From Bacillus sp. N1-1 (GTDB lineage: Bacteria > Bacillota > Bacilli > Bacillales > Guptibacillaceae): a stretch of DNA of 64,000 nucleotides. The position numbers and the translations under genes were made by a program. This document shows positions 26,845-34,739 of the stretch, piece by piece (the first letter of the stretch is position 1; each line of letters starts with the position of its first letter). Under the pieces are notes generated by a model, which was not told where the DNA came from, did no database searches, and saw only the letters and a list, made by a program, of their open reading frames with translations. The stretch spans positions 1,674,001 through 1,738,000 of the forward strand of contig NZ_CP046564.1 in the NCBI RefSeq assembly GCF_009818105.1. Direction: 5' to 3'.

Positions 26845-26984
26845 TCACCACCAGACAAATTTTCTTGTTGTTGTTTCTTTCTTTGCTGACTGCTTAAACT
26901 TGTCAAGTCGTGCTGATCCATGTTTTGAACGGCACGATCTGCGCCTTCTTTTATCATTCGCTTCGTTTTGCTGTTCTTTGCCAT
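26841..26984 (-). CDS. conserved-looking small protein, 47 aa
   Basis: Short frame MAKNSKTKRMIKEGADRAVQ... ending in LSGGE. It has an excellent AAAGGGAGGGAT ribosome site before ATG 26984 and is overlapped at its stop by the start of the DUF3813-like gene. The protein is charged, Gln/Lys-rich and probably helical, with no membrane segment. Family not recognised; translational coupling supports it being real. Confidence 0.65.
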   Translation of the reverse strand: MAKNSKTKRMIKEGADRAVQNMDQHDLTSLSSQQRKKQQQENLSGGE

Positions 26985-27077
26985 GATTGAATCCCTCCCT
27001 TTCCTTTATAGGATGAGTTCAACGATCAGTTATTATTCTGCATTGATCTCTCCTTTACAGAATATAAAAAAGACAGC

Positions 27078-27917
27078 TTATGATAGCTGTCTTTTGTCAG
27101 AAATCGAGAGTTTCAGCCTTTCCTCAAGAAAGGTTGCAATCCCATCTTCTTCATTTGTTACAGTCACGTCATTCGCGATATTTTTTAACTCCTCAATTGC
27201 ATTTCCCATCGCAACGCCAGTCCCTGCGTATTCAATCATTTCAAGGTCGTTGTCTTCATCGCCAAAAGCAATAATTCTCTCTTGAGGAACGTTAAAGTGA
27301 GCTGCTAAACGCTGCAAACCGACTGCTTTGTTTAATCCCACCCGAACGATTTCGATGATATTTAATGGAGCCGCCCAAACCCTGTGCTCAATCATTTCCG
27401 CATGGTGATCTCTCAACATTTGCCTCAGATCCGCCAGCTGTTGCTCGTGCGGATGAATGAGAAGAGAGGTTGGATCATCCTTTAGATTTTTATGGATTTC
27501 CCCAGTGAAAATGGAAGAGTCATTTATAATCATATTTTGCATAATAAGCTCATCATGCTGATGCAGGTAAACATCATCAAGCACTTCAGCCATAATATTT
27601 TTTACATTAATATCACTACAGGAAGAAACGATGGATTTCGCCGTAGTTAATTCCATTGGAGAATGATGAGTTCCAAAAGAGCGATCGAGGGGATGGTGAA
27701 CAAATGCCCCGTTAAAATTAACGATCGGAGAATCAAGTGCTAGTTCATTATAATAGCGAACGCTTGCCCGATAAGGACGACCTGTTGCGATTGCGACGTG
27801 GTGACCTTGCCTTTTCGCTTCAAAGATGACAGATTTCGTACGTTCTGAAATATTCTTTTCGCTGTTTAACAACGTGCCATCAAGATCAATTGCGATTAGA
27901 TGCGGTTTAGTTGTCAT
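27078..27917 (-). CDS. yitU: HAD-superfamily Cof-type phosphatase (YitU-like)
   Basis: 279 residues. HAD motif I DLDGTLL with nucleophile Asp at about residue 11, motif II ATGRP, motif III Lys in GLNKAVGLQRL, motif IV GDEDNDLEMIEYAG. The C2-type cap between motifs II and III marks the Cof subfamily, which dephosphorylates small sugar phosphates or FMN/PLP-type substrates; B. subtilis YitU is associated with FMN hydrolysis. ATG 27917 has AAAGGAG upstream. Position matches yitU between yitT and yitV. Confidence 0.86.
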   Translation of the reverse strand: MTTKPHLIAIDLDGTLLNSEKNISERTKSVIFEAKRQGHHVAIATGRPYRASVRYYNELALDSPIVNFNGAFVHHPLDRSFGTHHSPMELTTAKSIVSSCSDINVKNIMAEVLDDVYLHQHDELIMQNMIINDSSIFTGEIHKNLKDDPTSLLIHPHEQQLADLRQMLRDHHAEMIEHRVWAAPLNIIEIVRVGLNKAVGLQRLAAHFNVPQERIIAFGDEDNDLEMIEYAGTGVAMGNAIEELKNIANDVTVTNEEDGIATFLEERLKLSISDKRQLS

Positions 27918-28050
27918 AGAAGCTCCTTTGAAAAGTGTCTTTTTGTTGTAGCGCCTGTTCGTCTACAAACTTATTGTACATGGCATAAGATTAAGTGTCT
28001 ATTTTGTTATATTAAAATTTTGACAAAAGTATTAAAAGGAAACGATAGTC

Positions 28051-28076
28051 GTTTGAGGAATTATTAAGAAGGGTAC
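28051..28076 (+). promoter_or_regulatory. candidate sigma-B promoter
   Basis: GTTTGA, 14-bp spacer, GGGTAC, close to the sigma-B consensus GTTTAA-N12-15-GGGTAT, 38 nt before the start of the small anchored protein gene at 28114. Confidence 0.5.
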
Positions 28077-28113
28077 ACTACAACTATCATTCCATTGGAG
28101 GTGGCAGTCGATT

Positions 28114-28431
28114 ATGACTAAGAAACAAACATGGCTAATATCAAGTATTGCGGCAGGGACAATCGGCATTTCATCCTATTTGCTAAAGGATGAAGAAAAG
28201 AGAGCGAAATTAAAAACGAAGGCAAATGGTCTGCGTAAGCAAGTGTCAAAGAAATTTAGTGACAGCTTGCCAATCGAAAAAGCAGGCAACCCAACAACAC
28301 CTGATCAATCAGATGATAGCGGAGATAGCAAGATGGTTTATGAAGGTTCACAGTTTCCAACTCAATACTACAATAAATTAGAAAACATGAAATCAGTTGA
28401 AAAAAGTCACGAAGAGCAAGTGAAAAATTAA
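28114..28431 (+). CDS. small N-terminally anchored hydrophilic protein, possible general stress protein
   Basis: 105 residues. One hydrophobic stretch (WLISSIAAGTIGISSYLL, residues 7-24) is followed by a basic Lys/Arg region and an acidic Ser/Asp-rich tail, a layout like the YtxH-type stress proteins but without clear family identity. ATG 28114 has GGAGGTGG upstream. A sigma-B-like promoter lies 38 nt before the start, which would make it a general stress gene; that is inference. A clean terminator follows. Confidence 0.7.
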   Translation: MTKKQTWLISSIAAGTIGISSYLLKDEEKRAKLKTKANGLRKQVSKKFSDSLPIEKAGNPTTPDQSDDSGDSKMVYEGSQFPTQYYNKLENMKSVEKSHEEQVKN

Positions 28432-28439
28432 CGAATTTG

Positions 28440-28467
28440 ACATGCAAGCAGTGCTTGCATGTTTTTC
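28440..28467 (+). terminator. terminator
   Basis: ACATGCAAGCA/TGCTTGCATGT hairpin followed by T5. Confidence 0.85.
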
Positions 28468-28552
28468 TTTGCTTGCCTGACTTCAAATTTCTCATGTAAC
28501 CATATGAATGGTACGATAGATAGGACGGTTACTAAAGGAAAGGGGTAAGCTA

Positions 28553-29320
28553 ATGATTACAATTGTAAATGAATACATAGAGAATATACCCGTTCTACAC
28601 GTGGTAGACGGTGAACTTGCGAATGAAAAACTTCCGCTCATTATGTTTCAACATGGTTTTACTAGCGCAAAAGAACATAACCTACATATTGCCTACCTTC
28701 TAGCTGAAGAAGGGTATCGCGTGCTTCTTCCTGATGCTGTTCATCACGGAGAACGCGAAAATGATCTATCAGGGAAAAAGCGTCAGTATGTGTTTTGGGA
28801 AATTGTGATTCAAAGTTTAACGGAGCTTGACCAACTTAGACAGCACCTTGTTGATCGAAATCTTGTTCAAGAAGATCGAATTGGCATGTCTGGCACTTCA
28901 ATGGGAGGCATTCTAACATTTGGGGCACTTACACAATATCCATGGATTAAAGCGGCTGTTTCATTAATGGGGTCGCCGTCTTATTTTAAACTGGCGAACG
29001 CTCAAATTCGCTATTTGAAAGAAGAAGGATTCAGTCTTCCGATTTCTGAAGAAGAAATGAAAAAACAAATTGAAGGTTTACAGTCTTATGACCTTTCTTT
29101 ACAAGAAGTCAAACTTGATGGGCGTCCACTCATGATGTGGCATAGTACAGTAGATAAGGTCGTGCCGTATACCCTTACGTATGATTTCTATCACCAGATT
29201 AAACCGCTCTATGAAGGGAAGGAAGAGCATCTTAAATTTATTAAAGATGAGACTTCCGGTCATAAAGTTTCACGAGAAGCAGTTCTGGCTTTAGTGGACT
29301 GGTTTAAAACTCATTTATAG
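28553..29320 (+). CDS. yitV: alpha/beta-hydrolase esterase (YitV-like)
   Basis: 255-residue serine hydrolase. The nucleophile elbow GTSMGG lies at about residues 114-119, with candidate acid in STVDKVVPY and His in TSGHKVSREA. HGFTSAKEHN near the N-terminus gives the oxyanion region. No signal peptide. Its position after a yitU-like and before a yitW-like gene matches B. subtilis yitV, a predicted carboxylesterase/dienelactone-hydrolase type protein. Confidence 0.85.
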   Translation: MITIVNEYIENIPVLHVVDGELANEKLPLIMFQHGFTSAKEHNLHIAYLLAEEGYRVLLPDAVHHGERENDLSGKKRQYVFWEIVIQSLTELDQLRQHLVDRNLVQEDRIGMSGTSMGGILTFGALTQYPWIKAAVSLMGSPSYFKLANAQIRYLKEEGFSLPISEEEMKKQIEGLQSYDLSLQEVKLDGRPLMMWHSTVDKVVPYTLTYDFYHQIKPLYEGKEEHLKFIKDETSGHKVSREAVLALVDWFKTHL

Positions 29321-29401
29321 AATTAAGCCTTTTCGGTTTAAGTTAAATCTGAATTTGTTATAATGAAAGTTGGAAGCACTTGTATGAAAGGAGAGATTTG
29401 A

Positions 29402-29722
29402 ATGTCTGAGCAAACAGATCAAGAAATGAGAGATAAATTATTTGAAGCTCTGGAAAATGTGATTGACCCTGAGCTTGGGATAGACATCGTAAACCTTGGC
29501 CTCGTCTACGAAGCCGATCTTAACGATGAAGGTGTAGCTCAAGTCGTTATGACGTTAACTGCAATGGGTTGCCCATTAGCAGGGACAATTGTTAACGATG
29601 TAAAACGCGCCCTATCAGATGTGGAGGAAGTGAACGATGCTGATGTTAACATCGTTTGGAATCCACCATGGTCGAAAGACAACATGTCACGCTATGCAAA
29701 AATCGCACTTGGCATTACATGA
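29402..29722 (+). CDS. yitW: MIP18/DUF59 family iron-sulfur assembly factor (YitW)
   Basis: 106 residues of the SufT/MIP18 family, which help load Fe-S clusters onto target proteins. The signatures VIDPELGIDIVNLGLVYE and MTLTAMGCPLAGTI with the conserved Cys are intact, as is WNPPWSKDNMS near the C-terminus. ATG 29402 has GAAAGGAGAG upstream. Synteny agrees with B. subtilis yitW. Confidence 0.9.
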   Translation: MSEQTDQEMRDKLFEALENVIDPELGIDIVNLGLVYEADLNDEGVAQVVMTLTAMGCPLAGTIVNDVKRALSDVEEVNDADVNIVWNPPWSKDNMSRYAKIALGIT

Positions 29723-29725
29723 TTA

Positions 29726-29757
29726 GAAAAGGAAGAGGGACTCCCTCTTCCTTTTTA
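29726..29757. terminator. terminator after yitW
   Basis: AAAAGGAAGAGGGA and TCCCTCTTCCTTTT form an almost perfect stem, ending in a T-run. Confidence 0.88.
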
Positions 29758-29795
29758 TTTTATGTTTTGTCAGCAATTATAGTAAAATGACGTTT

Positions 29796-31475
29796 CTATT
29801 CTGTGCGTTCAACGACGATTTTTTCGTTAATCATCTTCCAGATCGCAGGGTCCTCCATCCCGAGTCGCCATAAGGCTACTCCCTGGACACCAAGTTCATT
29901 GGCTAACCGAATTTTTGCTTCAATGCTTTGTTCGTTTTCAAACCAGACTTCGTGCTTATTTCCTTCCTCATCTGTATAGCGAAAGAAAGGTGTTTTCCGT
30001 TCTTCATCAAATTCTACTTCGGCGTTGTACTTCTTTTTTAATTTCATAGCCATATCATACGTGACGTACGTGCTTTTTTCTTTATCAAGGTTAAAATCAA
30101 AACCAAACACAGAAATAGCGGATACTAACTTTTCAGGAGGAATTCTCGTTTTGGCATATGTCATCACTTTTTCCATCCATCCGGCTGTCACGGCAGGACC
30201 TGGAGGGCTACCTGGCCAGCCAAATTCGTTATAAAGCATGACGATAAATTGATCAACGGCTTTGCCGATCTCAGCATAATTAAATGGATCTGAAAATGGA
30301 TTAACAAGTTCATCTGAAGCTCTTGAAGGAACGCTTGCTGAGAAGAAATATCCTTTCTTACGAAGCTCTTCTCCGATTGTCTGGTAAAGAAGCGTTAGTT
30401 TATCCGCATCTTCAATATAGACGTCTTCAATGTCAATATCGACCCCATCAAAATTATATTTTTCGATTAATTTAACGAGATTTTTTGCAAATGCTCTTCG
30501 GTTTTCCTCGCTTGAAACGAGTGTCTGAACAACCTTCTTACTTGGTTCGGTGTCGCCCTTTTTATACAGTAAGTTATGCACAACAGGCATGATTTTAATG
30601 TTTTGATCATGGGCAAGTTGGACAAGTTTCTCAATTTCTCTGTCGCTAAACTTGCCGAACTTCTCAATTGTTGTTGGATTCTCTTGGCTGATTCGAAAAA
30701 GAAATAGAGCTAGCTGCGAAAGGGCGGATCGATTCGAAACAAATGATTTATAAGAAGAAGGGAGCGACGGGCCTTCTTCAAGCGTATAGTAACCGATAAT
30801 CCGTGATACGGGCTTTTCGTCTCCATACGCTTTAAATGTAACGAGGCTATCCGCTATCCAACCAGTCGTACCATCATATAGCTGCACTTTGTACCAATTT
30901 CCACGAATACCTTCAACCGCAAGCTTCGCTCCAGCTCTCAATTGAGCAATGATGTTATACCCTTTGCCTGGGCCAGTTCTCACATTCGCTCGGTCAGCTT
31001 TTACAACGACTTCTGTATATACTGGAATCTTTAATGTTTGACCTATTGAGAGCGCATCTGATGTTAAATCATTCAACACCTGAATACTTTGTGCTGTGGT
31101 ACCATAATTTTGGGCAATGGTGTACAGGCTGTCTCCTGCTTTTACTTTATAGTCAATGCGCATTGATCGAGAACGGTTTAAAGGGAGCTCAAGGCGTTGA
31201 CCAACATAAATAAGGTTAGATGGCAGTTGATTTAGCTCTCTAACTTCTTCAACTGGAACGTGGTAATCTTTTGAAATACTTAATAATGTATCGCCTTGTT
31301 TCACAGTATACGATTGATTAGTTGAAGGAGAAGGGATTCGAAGCATTTGTCCAACGTAAATGATGTTTGAATTAAGCTGGTTCATTTGCTTGATTTCATT
31401 CACGGATTGATCGTGCGATTCTGCAATTTTAAGCAGTGTATCGCCAGGCTTAACCCAATATTCTTTTTGAGGCAT
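29796..31475 (-). CDS. LysM-SH3b-GH18 spore-type glycoside hydrolase
   Basis: 559 residues. Three LysM repeats occupy about 3-47, 52-97 and 108-152 (YWVKPGDTLLKIA, YTVKQGDTLLSIS, YKVKAGDSLYTIA). A bacterial SH3 domain follows at about 155-210 (ANVRTGPGKGYNIIAQL, GWIADSLV). The GH18 barrel has the catalytic DGVDIDIED near residues 338-346. It resembles YaaH/SleL cortex-lytic N-acetylglucosaminidases, which have LysM plus GH18 but normally no SH3b domain. There is no signal peptide, as in spore-coat SleL. ATG 31475 has AAAGGAG upstream. Confidence 0.87.
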   Translation of the reverse strand: MPQKEYWVKPGDTLLKIAESHDQSVNEIKQMNQLNSNIIYVGQMLRIPSPSTNQSYTVKQGDTLLSISKDYHVPVEEVRELNQLPSNLIYVGQRLELPLNRSRSMRIDYKVKAGDSLYTIAQNYGTTAQSIQVLNDLTSDALSIGQTLKIPVYTEVVVKADRANVRTGPGKGYNIIAQLRAGAKLAVEGIRGNWYKVQLYDGTTGWIADSLVTFKAYGDEKPVSRIIGYYTLEEGPSLPSSYKSFVSNRSALSQLALFLFRISQENPTTIEKFGKFSDREIEKLVQLAHDQNIKIMPVVHNLLYKKGDTEPSKKVVQTLVSSEENRRAFAKNLVKLIEKYNFDGVDIDIEDVYIEDADKLTLLYQTIGEELRKKGYFFSASVPSRASDELVNPFSDPFNYAEIGKAVDQFIVMLYNEFGWPGSPPGPAVTAGWMEKVMTYAKTRIPPEKLVSAISVFGFDFNLDKEKSTYVTYDMAMKLKKKYNAEVEFDEERKTPFFRYTDEEGNKHEVWFENEQSIEAKIRLANELGVQGVALWRLGMEDPAIWKMINEKIVVERTE

Positions 31476-31614
31476 GATCATCACTCCTTTCCATATAAGA
31501 TGCATCACTAACAATCTATTCACGGCCTTCTTCATTCATTCGAGTTTTCCATTTAAACGAAATGAGCGAATTTTTGTTACAATGAAGAGGAAAATGTGAA
31601 CAGATGGAGATGAG

Positions 31615-32877
31615 ATGATGGTCGAGAGAAGAAAACCAATCACAGTGGAAGAAGCTGTTCAAAAGGTAATGAACCTCTCTTATGAAGGAATGCTTGAAAC
31701 AGTACGATTAGAAGAAAGCGATGGGCGTCATCTCGGAGTCGATGTTAAAGCCGATCATGATGTTCCACCGTTTGATCGTTCCCCTTATGATGGCTTTGCG
31801 ATCCGAGCGGAAGATACATATGAAGCTTCGAAAGATACGCCAGTTAAATTGAAAGTTATTGAAGAAATCGGAGCAGGCACTGTGGCCTCTAAAGTCCCTG
31901 AGAAAAACGAGGCGATTCGTATTATGACGGGTGCAGCTATACCTGAAGGGACGAATGCGGTGATCATGCTCGAACTTGTTCAAGAAATCGAGGAAGAAGA
32001 TCAGCCATTCATTCAAGTGAAGCGGAAAGTAGTAAAAGGAGACAATCTTTCTTTACGTGGAGAAGATACACAGAAAGGAACTGTACTTATTGAAAAAGGA
32101 ACTCTAATTACGCCTGGGGTTAAGGCACTTCTTGCAACATTTGGATATGCAAACGTTCCAGTAGCTCGTAAACCGGAAGTAGGCATATACGCTACTGGTA
32201 CAGAGCTATTGGATCCTGATCAAGCGCTTCAACCAGGAAAGATACGGAATAGCAACTCTCCTATGATCGAGGGACAGATAAAGGAGGCAGGAGCAACACC
32301 GCTTTACTTTGGAAAATTAGAGGATAACTTTGAAACTTGTTTTTCTTCAATCAAAGCCGCGTTAACCAAAGTAGATTTTCTTATTACAACAGGAGGCGTA
32401 TCGGTAGGCGATTATGATTACCTTCCAGCGATTTATGAGAAATTAGGGGCAACGGTGTTATTTAATAAAGTAGGAATGAGACCGGGTAGTGTGACGACAG
32501 TTGCTGAATGGAATGGGAAATTACTATTTGGTCTATCTGGTAATCCTTCTGCCTGTTTTGTAGGCTTTGAGTTATTCGCAAGACCAATGATTAAGCGTGC
32601 GCTCTTTTCGAAGTATCCTTATCGCATGAAAAACCAGGGAGAACTGTTAACGAACTTTCCAAAACCTAACCCGTTCACAAGGTTTGTACGAAGTAGAACA
32701 GAAGAGAAAAACGGTCGACTTTATGTGAAACCAACGGGACTTGATAAATCAGGAAGCGTGACCTCTCTTGCCGAAGCAAATGCTTTTGTCGTGTTACCTG
32801 GAGGAACACGTGGATTCGAGGCTGGAGATACAGTTGAACTACTCCATCTTCGTGAAGGTGGGTCGGCTACGTGGTAA
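31615..32877 (+). CDS. moeA: molybdopterin molybdenumtransferase MoeA
   Basis: 420 residues. MoeA inserts molybdate into adenylated molybdopterin. Signatures: DHDVPPFDRSPYDGFAIRAED, IMTGAAIPEGTNAV, TTGGVSVGDYDY and LFGLSGNPSACFVGFELF. ATG 31615 has GGAGATGAG upstream; a second ATG follows directly. It begins the moeA-mobB-moaE-moaD operon, and its stop overlaps the mobB GTG start. Confidence 0.93.
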   Translation: MMVERRKPITVEEAVQKVMNLSYEGMLETVRLEESDGRHLGVDVKADHDVPPFDRSPYDGFAIRAEDTYEASKDTPVKLKVIEEIGAGTVASKVPEKNEAIRIMTGAAIPEGTNAVIMLELVQEIEEEDQPFIQVKRKVVKGDNLSLRGEDTQKGTVLIEKGTLITPGVKALLATFGYANVPVARKPEVGIYATGTELLDPDQALQPGKIRNSNSPMIEGQIKEAGATPLYFGKLEDNFETCFSSIKAALTKVDFLITTGGVSVGDYDYLPAIYEKLGATVLFNKVGMRPGSVTTVAEWNGKLLFGLSGNPSACFVGFELFARPMIKRALFSKYPYRMKNQGELLTNFPKPNPFTRFVRSRTEEKNGRLYVKPTGLDKSGSVTSLAEANAFVVLPGGTRGFEAGDTVELLHLREGGSATW

Positions 32878-33374
32878 AAACACCAGTGATTCAGGTCGTA
32901 GGATACCAAAATAGCGGGAAGACGCTTTTTGCTGAAAAATTGATTGAACAAGCGTCATCACATGGCATAAAGGTTGGCGTGATTAAGCATCATGGTCACG
33001 GGACCCCTGACGTATATGATCAGAAAAAAGATACAGGACGCCATCGAAATGCCGGAGCCGTTGTCACGGGGGTTAGCGGTGGCGGAATGGTATCCATTCA
33101 TGCAACACAAGGAAGCGACTGGGAACTTGAACAATTAATTCGTTTATACGATTCGTTTGATCTTGATCTTATTTTAGTGGAAGGGTTCAAAGAAGAGAGC
33201 TATCCAAAGATTGTGCTTTTAAGAAATAAAGATGATCTTGACTTGTTAAACAAAAATCAAATCATTGCAACGATCATGAAAGAAGCCCACGATGTTTCGG
33301 TTGATAATAGCTACATGAATGATCAAATGAACGACTGTATAGAAGATGTGTTGAAGGATGTTAGGAGAGGGTAA
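32871..33374 (+). CDS. mobB: molybdopterin-guanine dinucleotide adapter MobB
   Basis: 167-residue P-loop protein. The GTP-binding motif GYQNSGKT is at about residues 11-18, followed by GVIKHHGH and LILVEGFK. MobB assists MobA in building the guanine dinucleotide form of the cofactor. The GTG start at 32871 overlaps moeA by 7 nt, and moaE begins 2 nt after its stop. Confidence 0.92.
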   Translation: MVKTPVIQVVGYQNSGKTLFAEKLIEQASSHGIKVGVIKHHGHGTPDVYDQKKDTGRHRNAGAVVTGVSGGGMVSIHATQGSDWELEQLIRLYDSFDLDLILVEGFKEESYPKIVLLRNKDDLDLLNKNQIIATIMKEAHDVSVDNSYMNDQMNDCIEDVLKDVRRG

Positions 33375-33376
33375 CA

Positions 33377-33838
33377 ATGGAATATTATAAGATAACTTCT
33401 GAAGAAATTGATGTAAATCAAGTGATAACTAGCGTGATCCGTCCTGAAGCTGGGGCAATCAACACGTTTATTGGCACGGTAAGAGAATTTACTGGTGAAA
33501 AGCAGACCGTTTCGCTACAGTATGAAGCCTATCCTTCTATGGCTGAAAAACAGCTGAAACGAATCGGAATAGAAATTCGCGAGCAATGGCCTGATGTCCA
33601 AACGTCGATTGTGCATCGAATCGGAAAATTAGCCATTAGTGATGTTGCTGTCGTGATTGCTGTCGCATCTCCACACCGAGCAGAAAGTTATGATGCAAGT
33701 CGCTATGCCATTGAGAGAATCAAGGAAATTGTCCCAATTTGGAAAAAGGAATATTGGACTGATGGAGAAGAATGGATTGGGGATCAACTTGAAAACACGG
33801 CATACAAAAACGGAGCACCGAAGGAGGAAAAAGAATGA
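33377..33838 (+). CDS. moaE: molybdopterin synthase catalytic subunit MoaE
   Basis: 153 residues. MoaE converts precursor Z to molybdopterin using sulfur carried by MoaD. Signatures GAINTFIGTVRE, YEAYPSMAEKQL, HRIGKLAISDVAVVIAVASPHR and the active-site lysines in IWKKEYW are present. It overlaps moaD by 4 nt (ATGA), consistent with their heterotetramer. Confidence 0.93.
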   Translation: MEYYKITSEEIDVNQVITSVIRPEAGAINTFIGTVREFTGEKQTVSLQYEAYPSMAEKQLKRIGIEIREQWPDVQTSIVHRIGKLAISDVAVVIAVASPHRAESYDASRYAIERIKEIVPIWKKEYWTDGEEWIGDQLENTAYKNGAPKEEKE

Positions 33839-34068
33839 TTACCGTTCTTTTCTTTGCAAAACAGCAGGAACAACTTGGCTTGGAAAAGTTAGAGCGCTCT
33901 GAATCACAGCTTGCTGTTTCTGAGCTGAAACAAAAACTGATAGCCGATTATCCTGAGCTTACTCTTGCTCATACGATGACAGCGATTAATGAAGAGTATG
34001 CGGAAGAAGATCAAGTAATAAACGATCGCGATGTTGTCGCGTTTATTCCACCGGTTAGTGGAGGTTAA
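33835..34068 (+). CDS. moaD: molybdopterin synthase sulfur carrier MoaD
   Basis: 77-residue ubiquitin-fold carrier ending in the required Gly-Gly (PPVSGG), which is thiocarboxylated. It begins ITVLFFAKQQEQLG, typical of MoaD. AAGGAGG lies just upstream. Last gene of the molybdenum cofactor operon; a terminator follows at once. Confidence 0.93.
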   Translation: MITVLFFAKQQEQLGLEKLERSESQLAVSELKQKLIADYPELTLAHTMTAINEEYAEEDQVINDRDVVAFIPPVSGG

Positions 34069-34069
34069 G

Positions 34070-34096
34070 AAAAAACACCCAAATGGGTGTTTTTTG
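34070..34096 (+). terminator. terminator after moaD
   Basis: AAAAAACACCC and GGGTGTTTTTT around a 4-5 nt loop. Confidence 0.88.
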
Positions 34097-34120
34097 TTTG
34101 AGAAGGGATACTTTTCCCGT

Positions 34121-34209
34121 TTCGCGGATATATTCGTATTTTCGCGGAATTAACAACCGATTTCGCGGAAAAAATCAGAATATCGCGGAATTATTTGAAA
34201 TATCGCGGA
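34121..34209. repeat. five-copy CGCGGA array with 20-21 bp period
   Basis: The motif (A/T)TCGCGGA occurs at 34121, 34141, 34162, 34182 and 34202, so the steps are 20, 21, 20 and 20 bp. Sequence between motifs is AT-rich and poorly conserved, with AAT often following the motif. No ORF crosses it. The period is close to two turns of B-DNA, so all motifs face one side. Function unknown. Confidence 0.8.
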
Positions 34210-34228
34210 ATTGATGGTCGAAAGGGGT

Positions 34229-34739
34229 GCAATATCTCCGTTTCTCTTCGCTTTACAATGAGATCCAGCTGCGCGGGCCAAATCCTCCGGCTGTTTCGCC
34301 CTTTCGATTGAGACAAAAAGCGTCTTATTCGAAAGGGCTCCAACATCCTGCGGATTTAAGCAGGCCCGCTCCGCTTTTCGTGAGATCCAGCTCAGTGGGC
34401 AGGTCCTCGATCGCTTCACCATTTCATCCGAACACAAAGGGCGTGTTCAAATGAAATGCCTCCAGCGCTTGTCGGACCTAAACGCCCACTTCCGCTTTTC
34501 GTGTCTAGCTGCGACTCGCAGAAACTGCGATATTTCACTCTTTCACCAGAACACAAAGGGCGTGTTCTAGTTCAAGAGTTCCAATATCTTCGTTTCTAAA
34601 CGCTCGTCTCCGCTTTTCCTAGATCCAGCTGCAGCGCCCAGACACTCGGTCACTTCACCTTTTCATCCGAACACAAAGACCGTGTTCAAATGAAAAGGCT
34701 CCAGTGCCTGCCGTGTCTAAACGGGCGCTTCCGCTTTTC
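34229..34739 (+). repeat. structured repeat cluster 2 (partial unit plus four tandem units)
   Basis: Partial unit 34229-34254, then units at 34263-34379, 34384-34500, 34503-34618 and 34622-34739, head to tail. Each begins near CCAGCT(GC) and ends near CCGCTTTTC. Outer 7-bp stems differ but pair: GCGGGCC/GGCCCGC, AGTGGGC/GCCCACT, AGCGCCC/GGGCGCT (unit 3 imperfect, 5 of 7). Second stems also pair: AAATCC/GGATTT, AGGTCC/GGACCT, AGAAAC/GTTTCT, AGACAC/GTGTCT. Each has a 3' bulge (AAAC, or AAGCA in the first), a CTCC/TTCC internal loop and a 7-nt apical loop (AAAGGGC, AAAGACC or AAAAAGC). The last unit ends one base before the fnr stop codon. Confidence 0.9.

Noticed and set aside
34229..34739. CRISPR array or integron attC array
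   Set aside because: Units are ~117 bp, contiguous without unique spacers, and no cas genes are present. The ends lack the RYYYAAC/GTTRRRY core pairs of attC sites, and no cassettes or integrase are seen.
34229..34739. Insertion sequence remnant
   Set aside because: No terminal inverted repeats, target duplications or transposase fragments are visible around any of the clusters.
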